49,331 nt of DNA from Bacillus methanolicus (GTDB lineage: Bacteria; Bacillota; Bacilli; Bacillales; Cytobacillaceae). A model generated the notes under the pieces. It had not been told where the DNA came from, made no database searches, and saw only the letters and a program-made list of their open reading frames with translations. A program made the translations under genes and the position numbers. The DNA lies in the NCBI RefSeq assembly GCF_008764295.1, contig NZ_VTQX01000032.1, forward strand, positions 1 through 49,331. Reading direction: 5' to 3'. Below are positions 15,892 through 24,991 of the stretch, one piece after another; the stretch's first letter is position 1; each line of letters opens with the position of its first letter.

Positions 15892-17475
15892 TTAGGAAAT
15901 TACTTTCCAATTATGATCGCAGCTAGCTGTAACGGTTTTTCTTTTTAAAAAATAGTCGGCAAGTATCTCTGTCATATCTGTTTGAATTTCTTTTAAAACA
16001 GGTCTGTCTTTAAACATTTCGAAGTCGCCGCCGCCCCCAGCACGGTAGTTATTCATGACCACTTCATATTGTCCGCCTAGATTGAGCGGTTCGCCATTAC
16101 GAGTAAGGGATTGAACACGCGAGCCAATAGGCTTTGAAATGTTTAAAACGTATTCAATTCCCTCCCACATATCGTAATTGTAATGCTGAGGTTTTGGTTC
16201 AATATAAAAAGGATTAACAGCAATCTCTTGCTTATCATTTAAAGTAAAATAGGAAGCGCATTTTTCCAAAGCATCCTTAATATCTTGACCAGAAATACGA
16301 ATGACTTTCAAGGTGTTTGGATAAATATAGTTGGAAACAATATCTCTCATCGTCACGTGCTCGGGAAAACCTGGTGACTCATTATGAAATAGAGCTGTAT
16401 TGGAAATATCGACACCAGCCGCATCCATTTGTACTTTGTTGATAAATTCAATCAGTGGATGATCGCCGGTTCTCACAAGAAATGGGTCTGAGATCGTCAT
16501 ATCGCCCACAATTTCACCAATCGGTTGATCGAGCCAGCTTTGCGTTTCTTGTTCAAACTCTTCTGCCAATGCTAGCACCTCATTTTCAGCAGGGGTAGAC
16601 TCACTGACCTTTATTAATTCAGCAGACTTGCTGACGATTTGCCATTTTTCATGATCATGCTTAAATTGAAGGACGACCTTCCCTAAAGCTTGACCATTAA
16701 ACCCAGGCTGTACGATGGTGACTCCATTTAATTCAGTAGCGATCGTGCGATGCTGATGGCCTGTTAAGAGAACATCAATGCCTTCGATTTCTTGGCAAAT
16801 TTCATAACCTTGATTTTCTCCTGTCAAAGACTCCGTTGCTTCCCCGCTAATGATATCTCTTTCAAAACCACCGTGATAGGAAACAACAAGTAGATCAAAT
16901 CTTTCGTTTTCTTTTAAAAACCGAACCCATTTTTTTAAACTTTCAAATGTATCTATAAACAGTAAGCCTTTAATATGATTCGGATTTTCCCAATTTGGAA
17001 TGTAATGGGTAGTAACTCCTAAAACAGCTACTCTTAATCCATTGGGGAATTCTTTTATAAAATAGGGAGGGCCAAATACGGGTTTATTATTATCTTCCGC
17101 GATGATATTGGCTGATAGCCAAGGAAAATGAGATTGCTGCACAGCTTCTTTTAGCAACTTCATCCCATAATTAAATTCATGATTGCCAATGACAGCCGCA
17201 TCATATTTAAGGTGATTTAAGATGCTGATCAGCGGATTTCTTTTATTAGAAAGAAATTTTGCGTAATGATAGGTTAATGGAGTTCCTTGGATAACGTCTC
17301 CATTATCGATGAGCAGCGTATAATCGAATTTTTCCCTTTCTTCATTAACAAGATGGGCAATTTTTGCCAAGCCTGAGTTTGATTTCTTTTGATTGCCATA
17401 ATTTATCGGGAATATATTACCGTGGATGTCGCTTGTCTCAAGTATAACCAATTCACATGATTCATTCATTTTCAT
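15892..17475 (-). CDS. 5'-nucleotidase/2',3'-cyclic phosphodiesterase family phosphoesterase
   Basis: 527 residues. The N-terminal calcineurin-like domain has all metal ligands: ETSDIHGN, DNGDVIQGTPL, GNHEFNYG, SYHGGFE and GHQHRTIA. The C-terminal nucleotide-binding domain (about 330-520) includes GGGDFEMFKD. No signal peptide is present, unlike secreted YfkN or UshA relatives, so a cytoplasmic role is inferred: release of phosphate from nucleotides or cyclic nucleotides. ATG 17475 has AAAAGGA upstream. It is divergent from phnD, sharing a 181-bp intergenic region with a TATAAT on its own side. A link with phosphorus scavenging is plausible. Its own strand has no clear PHO box. Confidence 0.88.
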   Translation of the reverse strand: MKMNESCELVILETSDIHGNIFPINYGNQKKSNSGLAKIAHLVNEEREKFDYTLLIDNGDVIQGTPLTYHYAKFLSNKRNPLISILNHLKYDAAVIGNHEFNYGMKLLKEAVQQSHFPWLSANIIAEDNNKPVFGPPYFIKEFPNGLRVAVLGVTTHYIPNWENPNHIKGLLFIDTFESLKKWVRFLKENERFDLLVVSYHGGFERDIISGEATESLTGENQGYEICQEIEGIDVLLTGHQHRTIATELNGVTIVQPGFNGQALGKVVLQFKHDHEKWQIVSKSAELIKVSESTPAENEVLALAEEFEQETQSWLDQPIGEIVGDMTISDPFLVRTGDHPLIEFINKVQMDAAGVDISNTALFHNESPGFPEHVTMRDIVSNYIYPNTLKVIRISGQDIKDALEKCASYFTLNDKQEIAVNPFYIEPKPQHYNYDMWEGIEYVLNISKPIGSRVQSLTRNGEPLNLGGQYEVVMNNYRAGGGGDFEMFKDRPVLKEIQTDMTEILADYFLKRKTVTASCDHNWKVIS

Positions 17476-17560
17476 TTAAAACGATCCTTTTCATTTATTT
17501 CTTAGTTCATTATATCTCCAAAAAACAAAAAACGACAAGAAACTTCGAAAGATAACAACT

Positions 17561-17603
17561 TTTACAAATACTTTACATAGTTTAATATTATTTATGCTAT
17601 ACT
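17561..17603 (+). promoter_or_regulatory. Candidate PHO box and promoter of phnD
   Basis: TTTACA occurs at 17561-17566 and 17572-17577, 11 bp apart, with a degenerate third repeat at 17583. TATACT (17598-17603) follows the second box after 20 bp. This is the layout of PhoP-activated promoters (TTAACA-like repeats with 5-bp spacers). Confidence 0.6.
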
Positions 17604-17656
17604 TTTTCTTGCAAGTGGTTTGAATCAAAATTAGTGAAACGATGGGGGAAAAATGA

Positions 17657-18730
17657 ATGAGAAACAAACTGAGATTTTTAATTGGACTAGCTTTGCTTAT
17701 GGCAATCATTGCGGGCTGTAGTTCAAACAATGAAACGGAGAGCAATGAAGGGAACACGGATGGTGATTCCGAGGCAGTTTCAGAAAATACTAGTATTGAT
17801 ACACTCAAAGTAAGTTTCGTACCGTCACGTGATCCAGAAGAAATTGTAACAGCGACTGAACCACTCAAAGAGCTTTTAAAAGAAGAGCTGGGCAATCTTG
17901 GCTATGATGTAAAAAATGTAGATATTAATGTTGGTACAACATATGAAGCTGTTGGAGAAGCTCTTTCAGCAGGTACAACGGATGTCGGGTTAATTCCAGG
18001 TGGAACGTATGTATTATATGATGATGGTGCTGAAGTGGTTTTAACTGCAACGCGTGCCGCTTTATCAAATGACTCCGAAAATCCAAAGGATTGGAATGAG
18101 AACAAGCCAACTGAAGGGTTGGAAGATAAGCAAGCAACTTACTATCGCAGTATTATCATTGCGGGTCCTTCTGAAAAAGGACAAGAACTTGCAGAAAAAG
18201 TAAACAGTGGTGAAGAGTTAACTTGGGAAGATTTAAAGTCTGCTAGATGGTCTGTACAATCAACGTCTTCATCTGCTGGATATATTTACCCAACTTTATG
18301 GTTACAAGATAAGTTCGGCAAGAGCATTACAGATCTAGATAATGCTGTTCAGTCGAATGGATACGGTGACTCATTCGCGAAATTAGCAGCAGAACAAGTG
18401 GATATTGTTGTTGGATACGCAGATGCGCGCCGCGACAATGTCGATAAGTGGACTGCAGATTTCGCACGTGAAGCGACAATCTGGGACGAGACTAATGTAA
18501 TTGGTGTGACACAACCGATTTTTAACGATACGGTTTCCATAAGTAAAAACTCTGAAATCATGACAGATGACTTAAAAGCGGCAATTCAAGATGCATTCAT
18601 CAACATCGCTCAAACAGAAGCAGGAAAAGAAGTAATTGCTATTTACAGTCATGAAGGCTATCAAAAAGCAGAAGGCTCTAACTACGATGGTGAAAGAGAT
18701 GCACAAGAATTTTTAAAGAATCTAAAATAG
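17657..18730 (+). CDS. phnD: Phosphonate ABC transporter substrate-binding lipoprotein
   Basis: 357 residues. A lipoprotein signal peptide ends in IIAGC with acylated Cys21. The mature part has PhnD/SsuA-like features: LKVSFVPSRDPEEIV near residue 55, GTTDVGLIPGGTYVLY, and SARWSVQSTSSSAGYIYPTL, with the Ser-rich loop that binds the phosphonate or phosphite group. It delivers substrate to the PhnCEE transporter encoded directly downstream. It has a candidate PHO box and is separated from phnC by an internal terminator, so the binding protein is probably made in excess. Phosphonate, phosphite or phosphate ester uptake are possible; no C-P lyase gene lies in the window. Confidence 0.92.
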   Translation: MRNKLRFLIGLALLMAIIAGCSSNNETESNEGNTDGDSEAVSENTSIDTLKVSFVPSRDPEEIVTATEPLKELLKEELGNLGYDVKNVDINVGTTYEAVGEALSAGTTDVGLIPGGTYVLYDDGAEVVLTATRAALSNDSENPKDWNENKPTEGLEDKQATYYRSIIIAGPSEKGQELAEKVNSGEELTWEDLKSARWSVQSTSSSAGYIYPTLWLQDKFGKSITDLDNAVQSNGYGDSFAKLAAEQVDIVVGYADARRDNVDKWTADFAREATIWDETNVIGVTQPIFNDTVSISKNSEIMTDDLKAAIQDAFINIAQTEAGKEVIAIYSHEGYQKAEGSNYDGERDAQEFLKNLK

Positions 18731-18761
18731 TCTATTGCCATAAGTGAGAGGGATATACATG

Positions 18762-18796
18762 TGAGAACATCAGATTCAAGGATGTTCTCATTTTTT
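18762..18796 (+). terminator. Intra-operon terminator between phnD and phnC
   Basis: TGAGAACATC (18762-18771) pairs perfectly with GATGTTCTCA (18781-18790), followed by TTTTTT (18791-18796). Partial read-through would give more PhnD than PhnCEE. Confidence 0.8.
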
Positions 18797-18843
18797 CACG
18801 TTTATGATGAATGTGAGACATTTCAAAGAATGGAGAATTACCC

Positions 18844-19626
18844 ATGATAGAGTTTATTAATGTTGAAAAGGTTTACCCAAATGGAACAAAAGCATTAGAA
18901 AACATCAACTTAAAAATTGATCAAGGTGAATTCGTTGCGGTTATTGGCTTATCTGGTGCAGGAAAGTCAACGCTGATTCGTTGTATTAATCGTATGCATG
19001 ATATAACGGATGGCCAATTGTTTGTAGATGAAACGAATGTTTCTAATCTAAAAGGGAAACAAATCCGCCGGTTCCGCAGAAGGATTGGGATGATTTTTCA
19101 ATCTTTTAATCTTGTTACAAGAACAACCGTCCTTAAAAATGTTCTTGTCTCATTTGTTCCAGATAATCCGTTATGGCGCAAGATAACTGGACTTTATACG
19201 CAGGAACAAAAAAGGAAAGCGCTTGAGGCGTTAGATAAAGTAGGTATTCTAGACAAGGCGTATGTTCGTGTCGATCAATTATCTGGCGGACAACAACAGC
19301 GTGTAGCCTTGGCTCGTACTTTGGCTCAGAATCCTGACATTATTTTAGCGGATGAACCGATTGCATCGTTAGACCCGGTAACATCAAAGCTAGTGATGGA
19401 TGATTTTAAGAGAATCAATCAAGAGTTGAATATCTCTGTTATCATGAATATTCACCATGTCGAAGTAGCACTTGAGTATGCCGATCGCATCATTGGCATT
19501 CGAAAAGGAGAAGTCGTTTTTGATGGTGAATCCGCAAAGGTTACGGATGAAATTCTCCAAGAAATTTATAGTGGTAATATTGAAGAGCTGAAAGCTGCGT
19601 TAGAGGAGAGTCATGCACATGTATGA
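18844..19626 (+). CDS. phnC: Phosphonate ABC transporter ATP-binding protein
   Basis: 260 residues. Walker [12 protein letters not shown]-loop MIFQSFNLV, signature [13 protein letters not shown], Walker B DIILADEP and the switch His in [10 protein letters not shown] are all intact. It is the typical PhnC ATPase that drives import with PhnE. GGAG precedes ATG 18844 by eight bases. Its 3' end overlaps phnE by 14 bp. Confidence 0.93.
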   Translation: MIEFINVEKVYPNGTKALENINLKIDQGEFVAVIGLSGAGKSTLIRCINRMHDITDGQLFVDETNVSNLKGKQIRRFRRRIGMIFQSFNLVTRTTVLKNVLVSFVPDNPLWRKITGLYTQEQKRKALEALDKVGILDKAYVRVDQLSGGQQQRVALARTLAQNPDIILADEPIASLDPVTSKLVMDDFKRINQELNISVIMNIHHVEVALEYADRIIGIRKGEVVFDGESAKVTDEILQEIYSGNIEELKAALEESHAHV

Positions 19627-20434
19627 TAAAATATTTCCTCCGAAAAAAATTGAGTTATCGAATGGTAGAGTTGTATTAGAAAAAAGATCTCGTACCCCGC
19701 TCATTTTGCTCATTGTCATGATTGCGGTTTACTACTCAGCTCAAGTAACAGGCTTTAGTTTTGAGGTTCTATTTAAACGTATTTCTGAGTTTTTTATCAT
19801 TATTAAAGAGATGCTTAAGCCGAACTGGGGTTATATTGACGGTATTTGGCCGGAACTGATGTCAACTCTTAAGATGTCTTTATTTGGCTCTGTTGCAGGG
19901 GCATTGATTGCATTGCCTGCTGCTTTACTAGCCTCAGCAAATATTATAAAAAATAGAGTTATTGTAGCTGTATGTAAGACCGTTCTTAGTTTACTAAGGA
20001 CAATGCCAACGCTTGTAACAGCATTAATTGCAACATATGTTTTTGATTTACCTGCAACGGCAGGGACGGTTGCTATTTTCCTCTTTACGATTTCCTATGT
20101 GGGAAAATTAATGTATGAGGCGATTGAAAATGTCGATATGGGAGCATTTGAAGCGATGGAATCAATTGGCATGACGAGAATAGAAGCATTTCGCTATGCG
20201 ATCATTCCGCAAATATTGCCTGGCTATCTTTCCACATCTCTGTTTTGTTTTGAGGGAAATGTCCGATATGCAGCCATTCTTGGTTATGTTGGGGCAGGTG
20301 GAATTGGCAAGTTGATTAATGAAACGATCGGTTGGCGCGATTATTCAAGTCTAGGGATGATCGTCTTAATGTTAGTCATTACTGTTTACACGATTGAGAC
20401 GATTAGTGAGCATTTTAGGAAAAAGTTAATTTAA
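19613..20434 (+). CDS. phnE: Phosphonate ABC transporter permease, first copy
   Basis: 273 residues with about six membrane segments. The binding-protein-dependent permease motif ([20 protein letters not shown]) lies near residue 185, and [12 protein letters not shown] near 225 is typical of PhnE. ATG 19613 overlaps phnC and has GAGGAGAG just upstream; ATG 19619 is an alternative. It pairs with the second permease to form the channel. Confidence 0.92.
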   Translation: MHMYDKIFPPKKIELSNGRVVLEKRSRTPLILLIVMIAVYYSAQVTGFSFEVLFKRISEFFIIIKEMLKPNWGYIDGIWPELMSTLKMSLFGSVAGALIALPAALLASANIIKNRVIVAVCKTVLSLLRTMPTLVTALIATYVFDLPATAGTVAIFLFTISYVGKLMYEAIENVDMGAFEAMESIGMTRIEAFRYAIIPQILPGYLSTSLFCFEGNVRYAAILGYVGAGGIGKLINETIGWRDYSSLGMIVLMLVITVYTIETISEHFRKKLI

Positions 20435-20450
20435 AGGAGTAGTTCGGGGT

Positions 20451-21254
20451 ATGACGACAATAGAAAAACAGTTACTGCAAGCACCTCGCAATCATCGTTA
20501 CGTCCTTACAGTTGTAGCAATCGTGGTAATTTTGCTGGCGTGGTCTGTAACTGAATTTAGTCTTAAATTGGACAGTAATGGCATGAAGATTGCCTCTAAT
20601 ATCATTGGTGGACTTTTAAACCCAGATTTAGACTTTTTGTTTAATCTTTCGGATAAAGGCGTTTTATACTTATTGTGGGAAACTTTTGCGATCGCGTTAT
20701 TAGGAACAATCGTGGGAGCTATTTTGGCGGTACCTTTGGCGTTTTTGGCTGCCTCCAACATTGTCCCAAAGCCCATTTCATGGTTAATTCGTTTATTATT
20801 AATTTTCATTCGTACGGTTCCTGCGCTAGTGTATGGATTGATGTTTATCAGGGTGACAGGGCCAGGGCCTTTTGCAGGTGTATTAACCATTGGGATTACT
20901 TCCATCGGGATGCTTGCTAAATTATATGTCGATGCCATTGAAGAATTAGATGTGAAAGTGTTGGAGTCAATGACTTCTATCGGCTGTACAACATTTGAAA
21001 AAATCCGTTACGGCATTATTCCGCAACTAGCATCAATCTTTTTATCTGTTATGATTTACCGTTTTGATATGAATATGCGTGAAGCGGCTATTCTTGGTTT
21101 GGTTGGAGCAGGTGGAATCGGGGCCCCGCTCATTTTCGCGATGCAAGGCTATAAGTGGGAGCAAGTAGGCTCTATATTAATCGGTCTAGTAATCCTCATT
21201 CTGCTTATTGAATTTATCTCGAATAAACTTCGCTCTAAACTAGTAAATGGATAA
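20451..21254 (+). CDS. phnE: Phosphonate ABC transporter permease, second copy
   Basis: 267 residues with about six membrane segments. It carries the coupling motif ESMTSIGCTTFEKIRYGIIP and GLVGAGGIGAPLIF. It is a paralogue of the preceding permease; heterodimeric PhnE1E2 channels are common in Bacillaceae. AAAGGAG precedes it, and the operon ends with the terminator at 21261-21306. Confidence 0.92.
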   Translation: MTTIEKQLLQAPRNHRYVLTVVAIVVILLAWSVTEFSLKLDSNGMKIASNIIGGLLNPDLDFLFNLSDKGVLYLLWETFAIALLGTIVGAILAVPLAFLAASNIVPKPISWLIRLLLIFIRTVPALVYGLMFIRVTGPGPFAGVLTIGITSIGMLAKLYVDAIEELDVKVLESMTSIGCTTFEKIRYGIIPQLASIFLSVMIYRFDMNMREAAILGLVGAGGIGAPLIFAMQGYKWEQVGSILIGLVILILLIEFISNKLRSKLVNG

Positions 21255-21260
21255 GCGAGC

Positions 21261-21306
21261 AAAAGGCATTTGGGAAGTGGTTTTTGTACACCCAAATGCC
21301 TTTTTA
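21261..21306 (+). terminator. Terminator of the phnDCEE operon
   Basis: GGCATTTGGG (21265-21274) pairs with CCCAAATGCC (21291-21300), with AAAA before and TTTTT after. The GGCATTTGG core also occurs in the 5'-nucleotidase terminator at 15859-15867. Confidence 0.85.
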
Positions 21307-21588
21307 TAAATTTTAAGCTTTACGGTTGAGCAAAGATCCTAGGTTCATGTTGTACGCCCCCTCGTTTCACACGTCTTTCAGTTATGCTGAAAGCTTGAGA
21401 AAGTGAGCGAAAAATCAACACCGACATATAATAGCAAAGCCGAATTTTTACTTCGAGAATGTTGGTGTAAACCACTCACCACCTTGAAGCGTCAGATTAG
21501 AAGCTAATCTTGTACCGTATAATTTCTCTAGCGCAGATCCAGACCCATAGCTTGTAAAGTGATAGTAGAAGTGTCTGATTATTTTCAA
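21307..21588. other. Intergenic region with small hairpin
   Basis: No gene seen. CTTTCAG (21375-21381) and CTGAAAG (21387-21393) form a small hairpin preceded by CACG; a similar element occurs at 44577-44597. The rest shows no recognisable motif. Confidence 0.4.
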
Positions 21589-22548
21589 TTATGCTTTTAT
21601 TGGATCTCGATTGAGAAAAGCGGTTGTACAGTGGATTGCACCCCAGCCGTTTAATAATTCATCAAGTACAACTTCGACGACTTCAACCCCATTTTGCTCT
21701 AAAAGCTGTTTTGTATAAGGATTATTCGCGACCATAACAACTTTTCCCGGTTCAAGGGCTACAAAGTTCAAGCCCATCCCAAGTTTAAGCTCGTCGATAT
21801 TGGTAAATTCAATGAGTTCTATTCCGAGATCGAGCAGTTGTTTCGCACAATCATAGGTTACATGCCATGGGAAAATCACAAGCTTGTTCGTATCTACCAT
21901 ATTCATATAACCGTCTAGATGAATAGAACCGTATGGAATTTGTGTACGGATAATATTTTTCACACCAATGTTGCGCAGCTCGGCTTCTACTTGACTTGCG
22001 CCTGATTCGTTTGTACGGCTTCCGGTACCGATAATGACGGTTTCACGGTTGATCCACATGGCACTTGCCCCTTCAAAATAACCGTCGCCATTAATCGTTT
22101 TGATGATTGGGACGCCTAAAGAAGCAAGCGTCTTAGCAACCGCCTTTTCTTCACCGCGCCTAGCTGGAATGGCTGGTCGACAAACGATCGCTCCTTCCGG
22201 TGTCATAAACATTAGATCACGCATAAACATGGCGTTCGGTCGATCTGTGCGCTGCCCCTCAATATAATGAACTTCAACACCATGGGCCCGGTAAATATTT
22301 GCTAAATCATCATGTTGCTTTCGCGCTCTTTCTGGATCAATTGGTGCCCGAAAACGAAAGTCGTGGAAATTTTCCGCAGTGATCCCTTCGATTTCTTTTC
22401 CAGGTCGGTGCATTAAAACAGCTCTAAGCTTTCCAACCTCTGAATCACAATACCAATTTCCCCAAAGTTCTTTCAGTTCGCTAGAAAAAGATTGTTCTGA
22501 TGGAAACCACCGTTCGCCTTGGACGGTGACTTTTTGTGCAACTGGCAT
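21589..22548 (-). CDS. Arginine deiminase/DDAH-superfamily guanidino hydrolase, copy 1
   Basis: 319 residues, a single pentein (five-fold alpha/beta propeller) domain of the guanidino-group-modifying superfamily. Catalytic features: FMRDLMFMTPEGA (substrate Asp), GDGYFEGASAMW (acidic ligand), IHLDGYMNMVD (catalytic His) and nucleophile Cys307 in GAIHCTTAFLNRDP. It is shorter than canonical arginine deiminase and closer in size to dimethylargininase or amidinotransferase-like forms. It hydrolyses a C-N bond of a guanidinium compound; the compound is unknown. A close paralogue is encoded at 24992-25939, with the ABC transporter genes between. GAGG precedes the ATG. It is the last gene of the minus-strand cluster. 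Confidence 0.85.
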   Translation of the reverse strand: MPVAQKVTVQGERWFPSEQSFSSELKELWGNWYCDSEVGKLRAVLMHRPGKEIEGITAENFHDFRFRAPIDPERARKQHDDLANIYRAHGVEVHYIEGQRTDRPNAMFMRDLMFMTPEGAIVCRPAIPARRGEEKAVAKTLASLGVPIIKTINGDGYFEGASAMWINRETVIIGTGSRTNESGASQVEAELRNIGVKNIIRTQIPYGSIHLDGYMNMVDTNKLVIFPWHVTYDCAKQLLDLGIELIEFTNIDELKLGMGLNFVALEPGKVVMVANNPYTKQLLEQNGVEVVEVVLDELLNGWGAIHCTTAFLNRDPIKA

Positions 22549-22694
22549 TTTATCGCCTCACTTATCATGGAATTTATATAATGGAAGAGCTCATCCGTTC
22601 CTAAATGTGTTCCTCGTTCAGTATGATGATAGCTTCTCTGCAAGCTTTGCGCCGCGATGTGCGTAAAACCATTTATACTGAAAGGCTTTGAACA

Positions 22695-23423
22695 TTAATG
22701 ATTTAATACTTTTGATAAAAAATTTTTAGCCCTTTCTGAGTCAGGATTTGTGAAAAATTTGTCCGGTGGAGAAACTTCTACGATTTTTCCATCAGCCATA
22801 AAAACAATTTGATCGCACATTTCCCGAGCAAATCCCATCTCATGCGTGACAACAATCATGGTCATTCCAGATTTTGCTAAACTTCGAATTGCATCCAGTA
22901 CCTCTTTAATCATTTCCGGATCGAGAGCTGAGGTTGGTTCGTCAAATAGCATGACCTTTGGATCCATAGCAAGGGCACGGGCAATTGCGACCCTTTGTTG
23001 TTGTCCCCCGGAAAGCTGGGATGGATAGGAATTGATTTTATCACCAAGTCCCAACGATTCCAGTAGCTTTTTTCCTTTTTCTTGTGCTTCCTGTTTATCC
23101 ATTTTCTTTACGTTAATCGGCGCAAGAGTCACATTATCTAGTGCACTAAGGAAGGGGTATAAATTAAAAGATTGGAAAACGAATCCGATCTCTGTACGCA
23201 CCTTGTTAATATCTGTTTGCTTATGGTGGATCGAGCTTCCATCCACAATAATTTCACCCTCTTCAATGCCTTCCAATGCATTGATTGTACGGATTAATGT
23301 ACTTTTCCCAGCACCGCTTGGACCGATTAAAGCAAAAACGTTGGACTGGGGAATTTCTAAATTAATATCATCAAGAACAACATTATCTCCAAACCGCTTT
23401 TGTACATTTTTGATTGAAATCAT
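22695..23423 (-). CDS. Polar amino acid ABC transporter ATP-binding protein
   Basis: 242 residues. Walker [12 protein letters not shown]-loop VFQSFNLYPF, signature [13 protein letters not shown], Walker B VMLFDEPTSALDPE and switch His in VVTHEMGFA are intact, as in GlnQ/HisP/ArtP. Encoded directly after the permease gene and forms the import complex with it and the lipoprotein at 24138-24965. Confidence 0.92.
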   Translation of the reverse strand: MISIKNVQKRFGDNVVLDDINLEIPQSNVFALIGPSGAGKSTLIRTINALEGIEEGEIIVDGSSIHHKQTDINKVRTEIGFVFQSFNLYPFLSALDNVTLAPINVKKMDKQEAQEKGKKLLESLGLGDKINSYPSQLSGGQQQRVAIARALAMDPKVMLFDEPTSALDPEMIKEVLDAIRSLAKSGMTMIVVTHEMGFAREMCDQIVFMADGKIVEVSPPDKFFTNPDSERAKNFLSKVLNH

Positions 23424-23444
23424 TTGGCTTCACCTCTTTTTCTG

Positions 23445-24101
23445 TTAATCATATGAGTTATATTTCTTTTCTAAAAATCGAATGATTTGCGAGAGGGTGA
23501 AGGTCATTATGAAATATAATACTGCAACAAATGTCCAAACCTCTATAGAACGAAAGGAAGTGGCAACTAGATTTTTCGCTACTAATGTCAAATCGACTAC
23601 AGAAATCACTGACACGAGTGATGAATCTTTAATTAAAATAATAAACTGTGATGCTAAAGGCGGTAATACTTTTCGGAAAGCTTGCGGCAAAATTACTAGT
23701 CTCATCGCTTGGACATAGGTCATCCCTGAAGAACGAGCTGCTTCCATTTGCCCGCGAGGTACTGATTGGATTCCAGCTCTGACAATCTCTGCAACGAATG
23801 CTCCCGAAAAAGCAGCTAGTCCAACAATGGCGGACCAGTACGGCCCAAGCTGCAAAAATCTGCCCATTACAAAGAATATCCAAAAGAGGAGAACAAGGAG
23901 TGGAACGCCTCGCATGATTTCAATGTAAGAAGTTGCTAGAAACGAAATGATTTTGTTTTTTGAAATACGACATAATCCTAATATAATCCCAATTGGAATA
24001 CTGATGACCAATGCTAGAGCCGAGATCTCTAGTGTGAGTAAGACCCCTTCCCAAAATAGGCCTATATTCTGAGGAATGACACTCCAGTCTGGCTGATACA
24101 T
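23445..24101 (-). CDS. Polar amino acid ABC transporter permease
   Basis: 218 residues, HisMQ/GlnP type, with about five membrane segments. The EIVRAGIQSVPRGQMEAA segment and the coupling loop AMRLVILPQAFRKVLPPL near residue 145 are characteristic. A single permease gene suggests a homodimer. It lies between the binding-protein and ATPase genes in one operon. Confidence 0.92.
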   Translation of the reverse strand: MYQPDWSVIPQNIGLFWEGVLLTLEISALALVISIPIGIILGLCRISKNKIISFLATSYIEIMRGVPLLVLLFWIFFVMGRFLQLGPYWSAIVGLAAFSGAFVAEIVRAGIQSVPRGQMEAARSSGMTYVQAMRLVILPQAFRKVLPPLASQFIILIKDSSLVSVISVVDLTLVAKNLVATSFRSIEVWTFVAVLYFIMTFTLSQIIRFLEKKYNSYD

Positions 24102-24137
24102 CCATTCTCCCCCTAGATTTCTAAATTTAAATATGTT

Positions 24138-24965
24138 TTATTCTTCTTCTTTTACATCATTCATCCAGTCAGCGCTGTTAAACCATTTTTCAAATGACTC
24201 TAATTCTGCTGGACTACCTTTATACGATTCTAAAAATGAATTTAACCATTGTACGGTCTCTAAGTCATTATGTCTTACAGCGATGCCAAGATTCTCCGAT
24301 GAAATTAAGTCATATACTCCACGAACACTATCCGCATTCATTGCTTCATATGTGCGAACTCCTGGTTCATCGTAGATGATTCCGTCTGCTTGCCCCTGTA
24401 CTAACGCTAATGAAGCGGCTGGGAAATCTTCAAAGTCCACGACTGTCGCTTCTTTAAATAATTGCTTGGCAAGTAACGCCCCTGTAGTTCCAAGTGATAC
24501 AGCGATTTTCTTTCCAGCTTGATCTAGCTCTTCCCAAGATGTTGTTGTTGTATCACTTTTCGGCAGCATTAATACTTGTCCAGTTGAGAAATAAGGGTTG
24601 GCAAAACTAACAGCTAAGGCACGATCGCCGCGTATGGTCATCCCAGCAATGATCATATCGATTTCTCCTGTTTGCAGAGCTGGAATTAATCCATCAAAGC
24701 CAAATTGTTTAAATTCGACATCAACATTCAATGCTTCGCCAATGGCTCTGGCTGTATCTACGTCGTATCCAATAAACTCACCATTTAAATCAATCATTTC
24801 AAAGGGGAAGTATCCTGGAGCTGTTCCAATGACGAGTTTTTTATTCTTTAAAACCTTGTCAATTGTAGATGGAACAGCGCCAGCTTCTCCATTACTTGTT
24901 TCTTTTGTACAACCTGCAAGAATGACAGTAAAAATGATTATGAGAATCATTGATATTTTTTTCAT
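24138..24965 (-). CDS. Amino acid ABC transporter substrate-binding lipoprotein
   Basis: 275 residues. The lipoprotein signal ends in ILAGC (Cys19). The mature SBP_bac_3 domain has KLVIGTAPGYFPFEMID, EFIGYDVDTARAIGEAL, IDMIIAGMTIRGDRA and the typical SLGTTGALLA and DEPG elements. Arg in IRGDRA binds the ligand carboxylate, so the ligand is an amino acid or alpha-carboxylate. With two guanidino hydrolases adjacent, arginine or a modified arginine or guanidino acid is the likely ligand (inference). Confidence 0.9.
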   Translation of the reverse strand: MKKISMILIIIFTVILAGCTKETSNGEAGAVPSTIDKVLKNKKLVIGTAPGYFPFEMIDLNGEFIGYDVDTARAIGEALNVDVEFKQFGFDGLIPALQTGEIDMIIAGMTIRGDRALAVSFANPYFSTGQVLMLPKSDTTTTSWEELDQAGKKIAVSLGTTGALLAKQLFKEATVVDFEDFPAASLALVQGQADGIIYDEPGVRTYEAMNADSVRGVYDLISSENLGIAVRHNDLETVQWLNSFLESYKGSPAELESFEKWFNSADWMNDVKEEE

Positions 24966-24991
24966 GAATTTTTCAGCACCTTTTCATTAAT

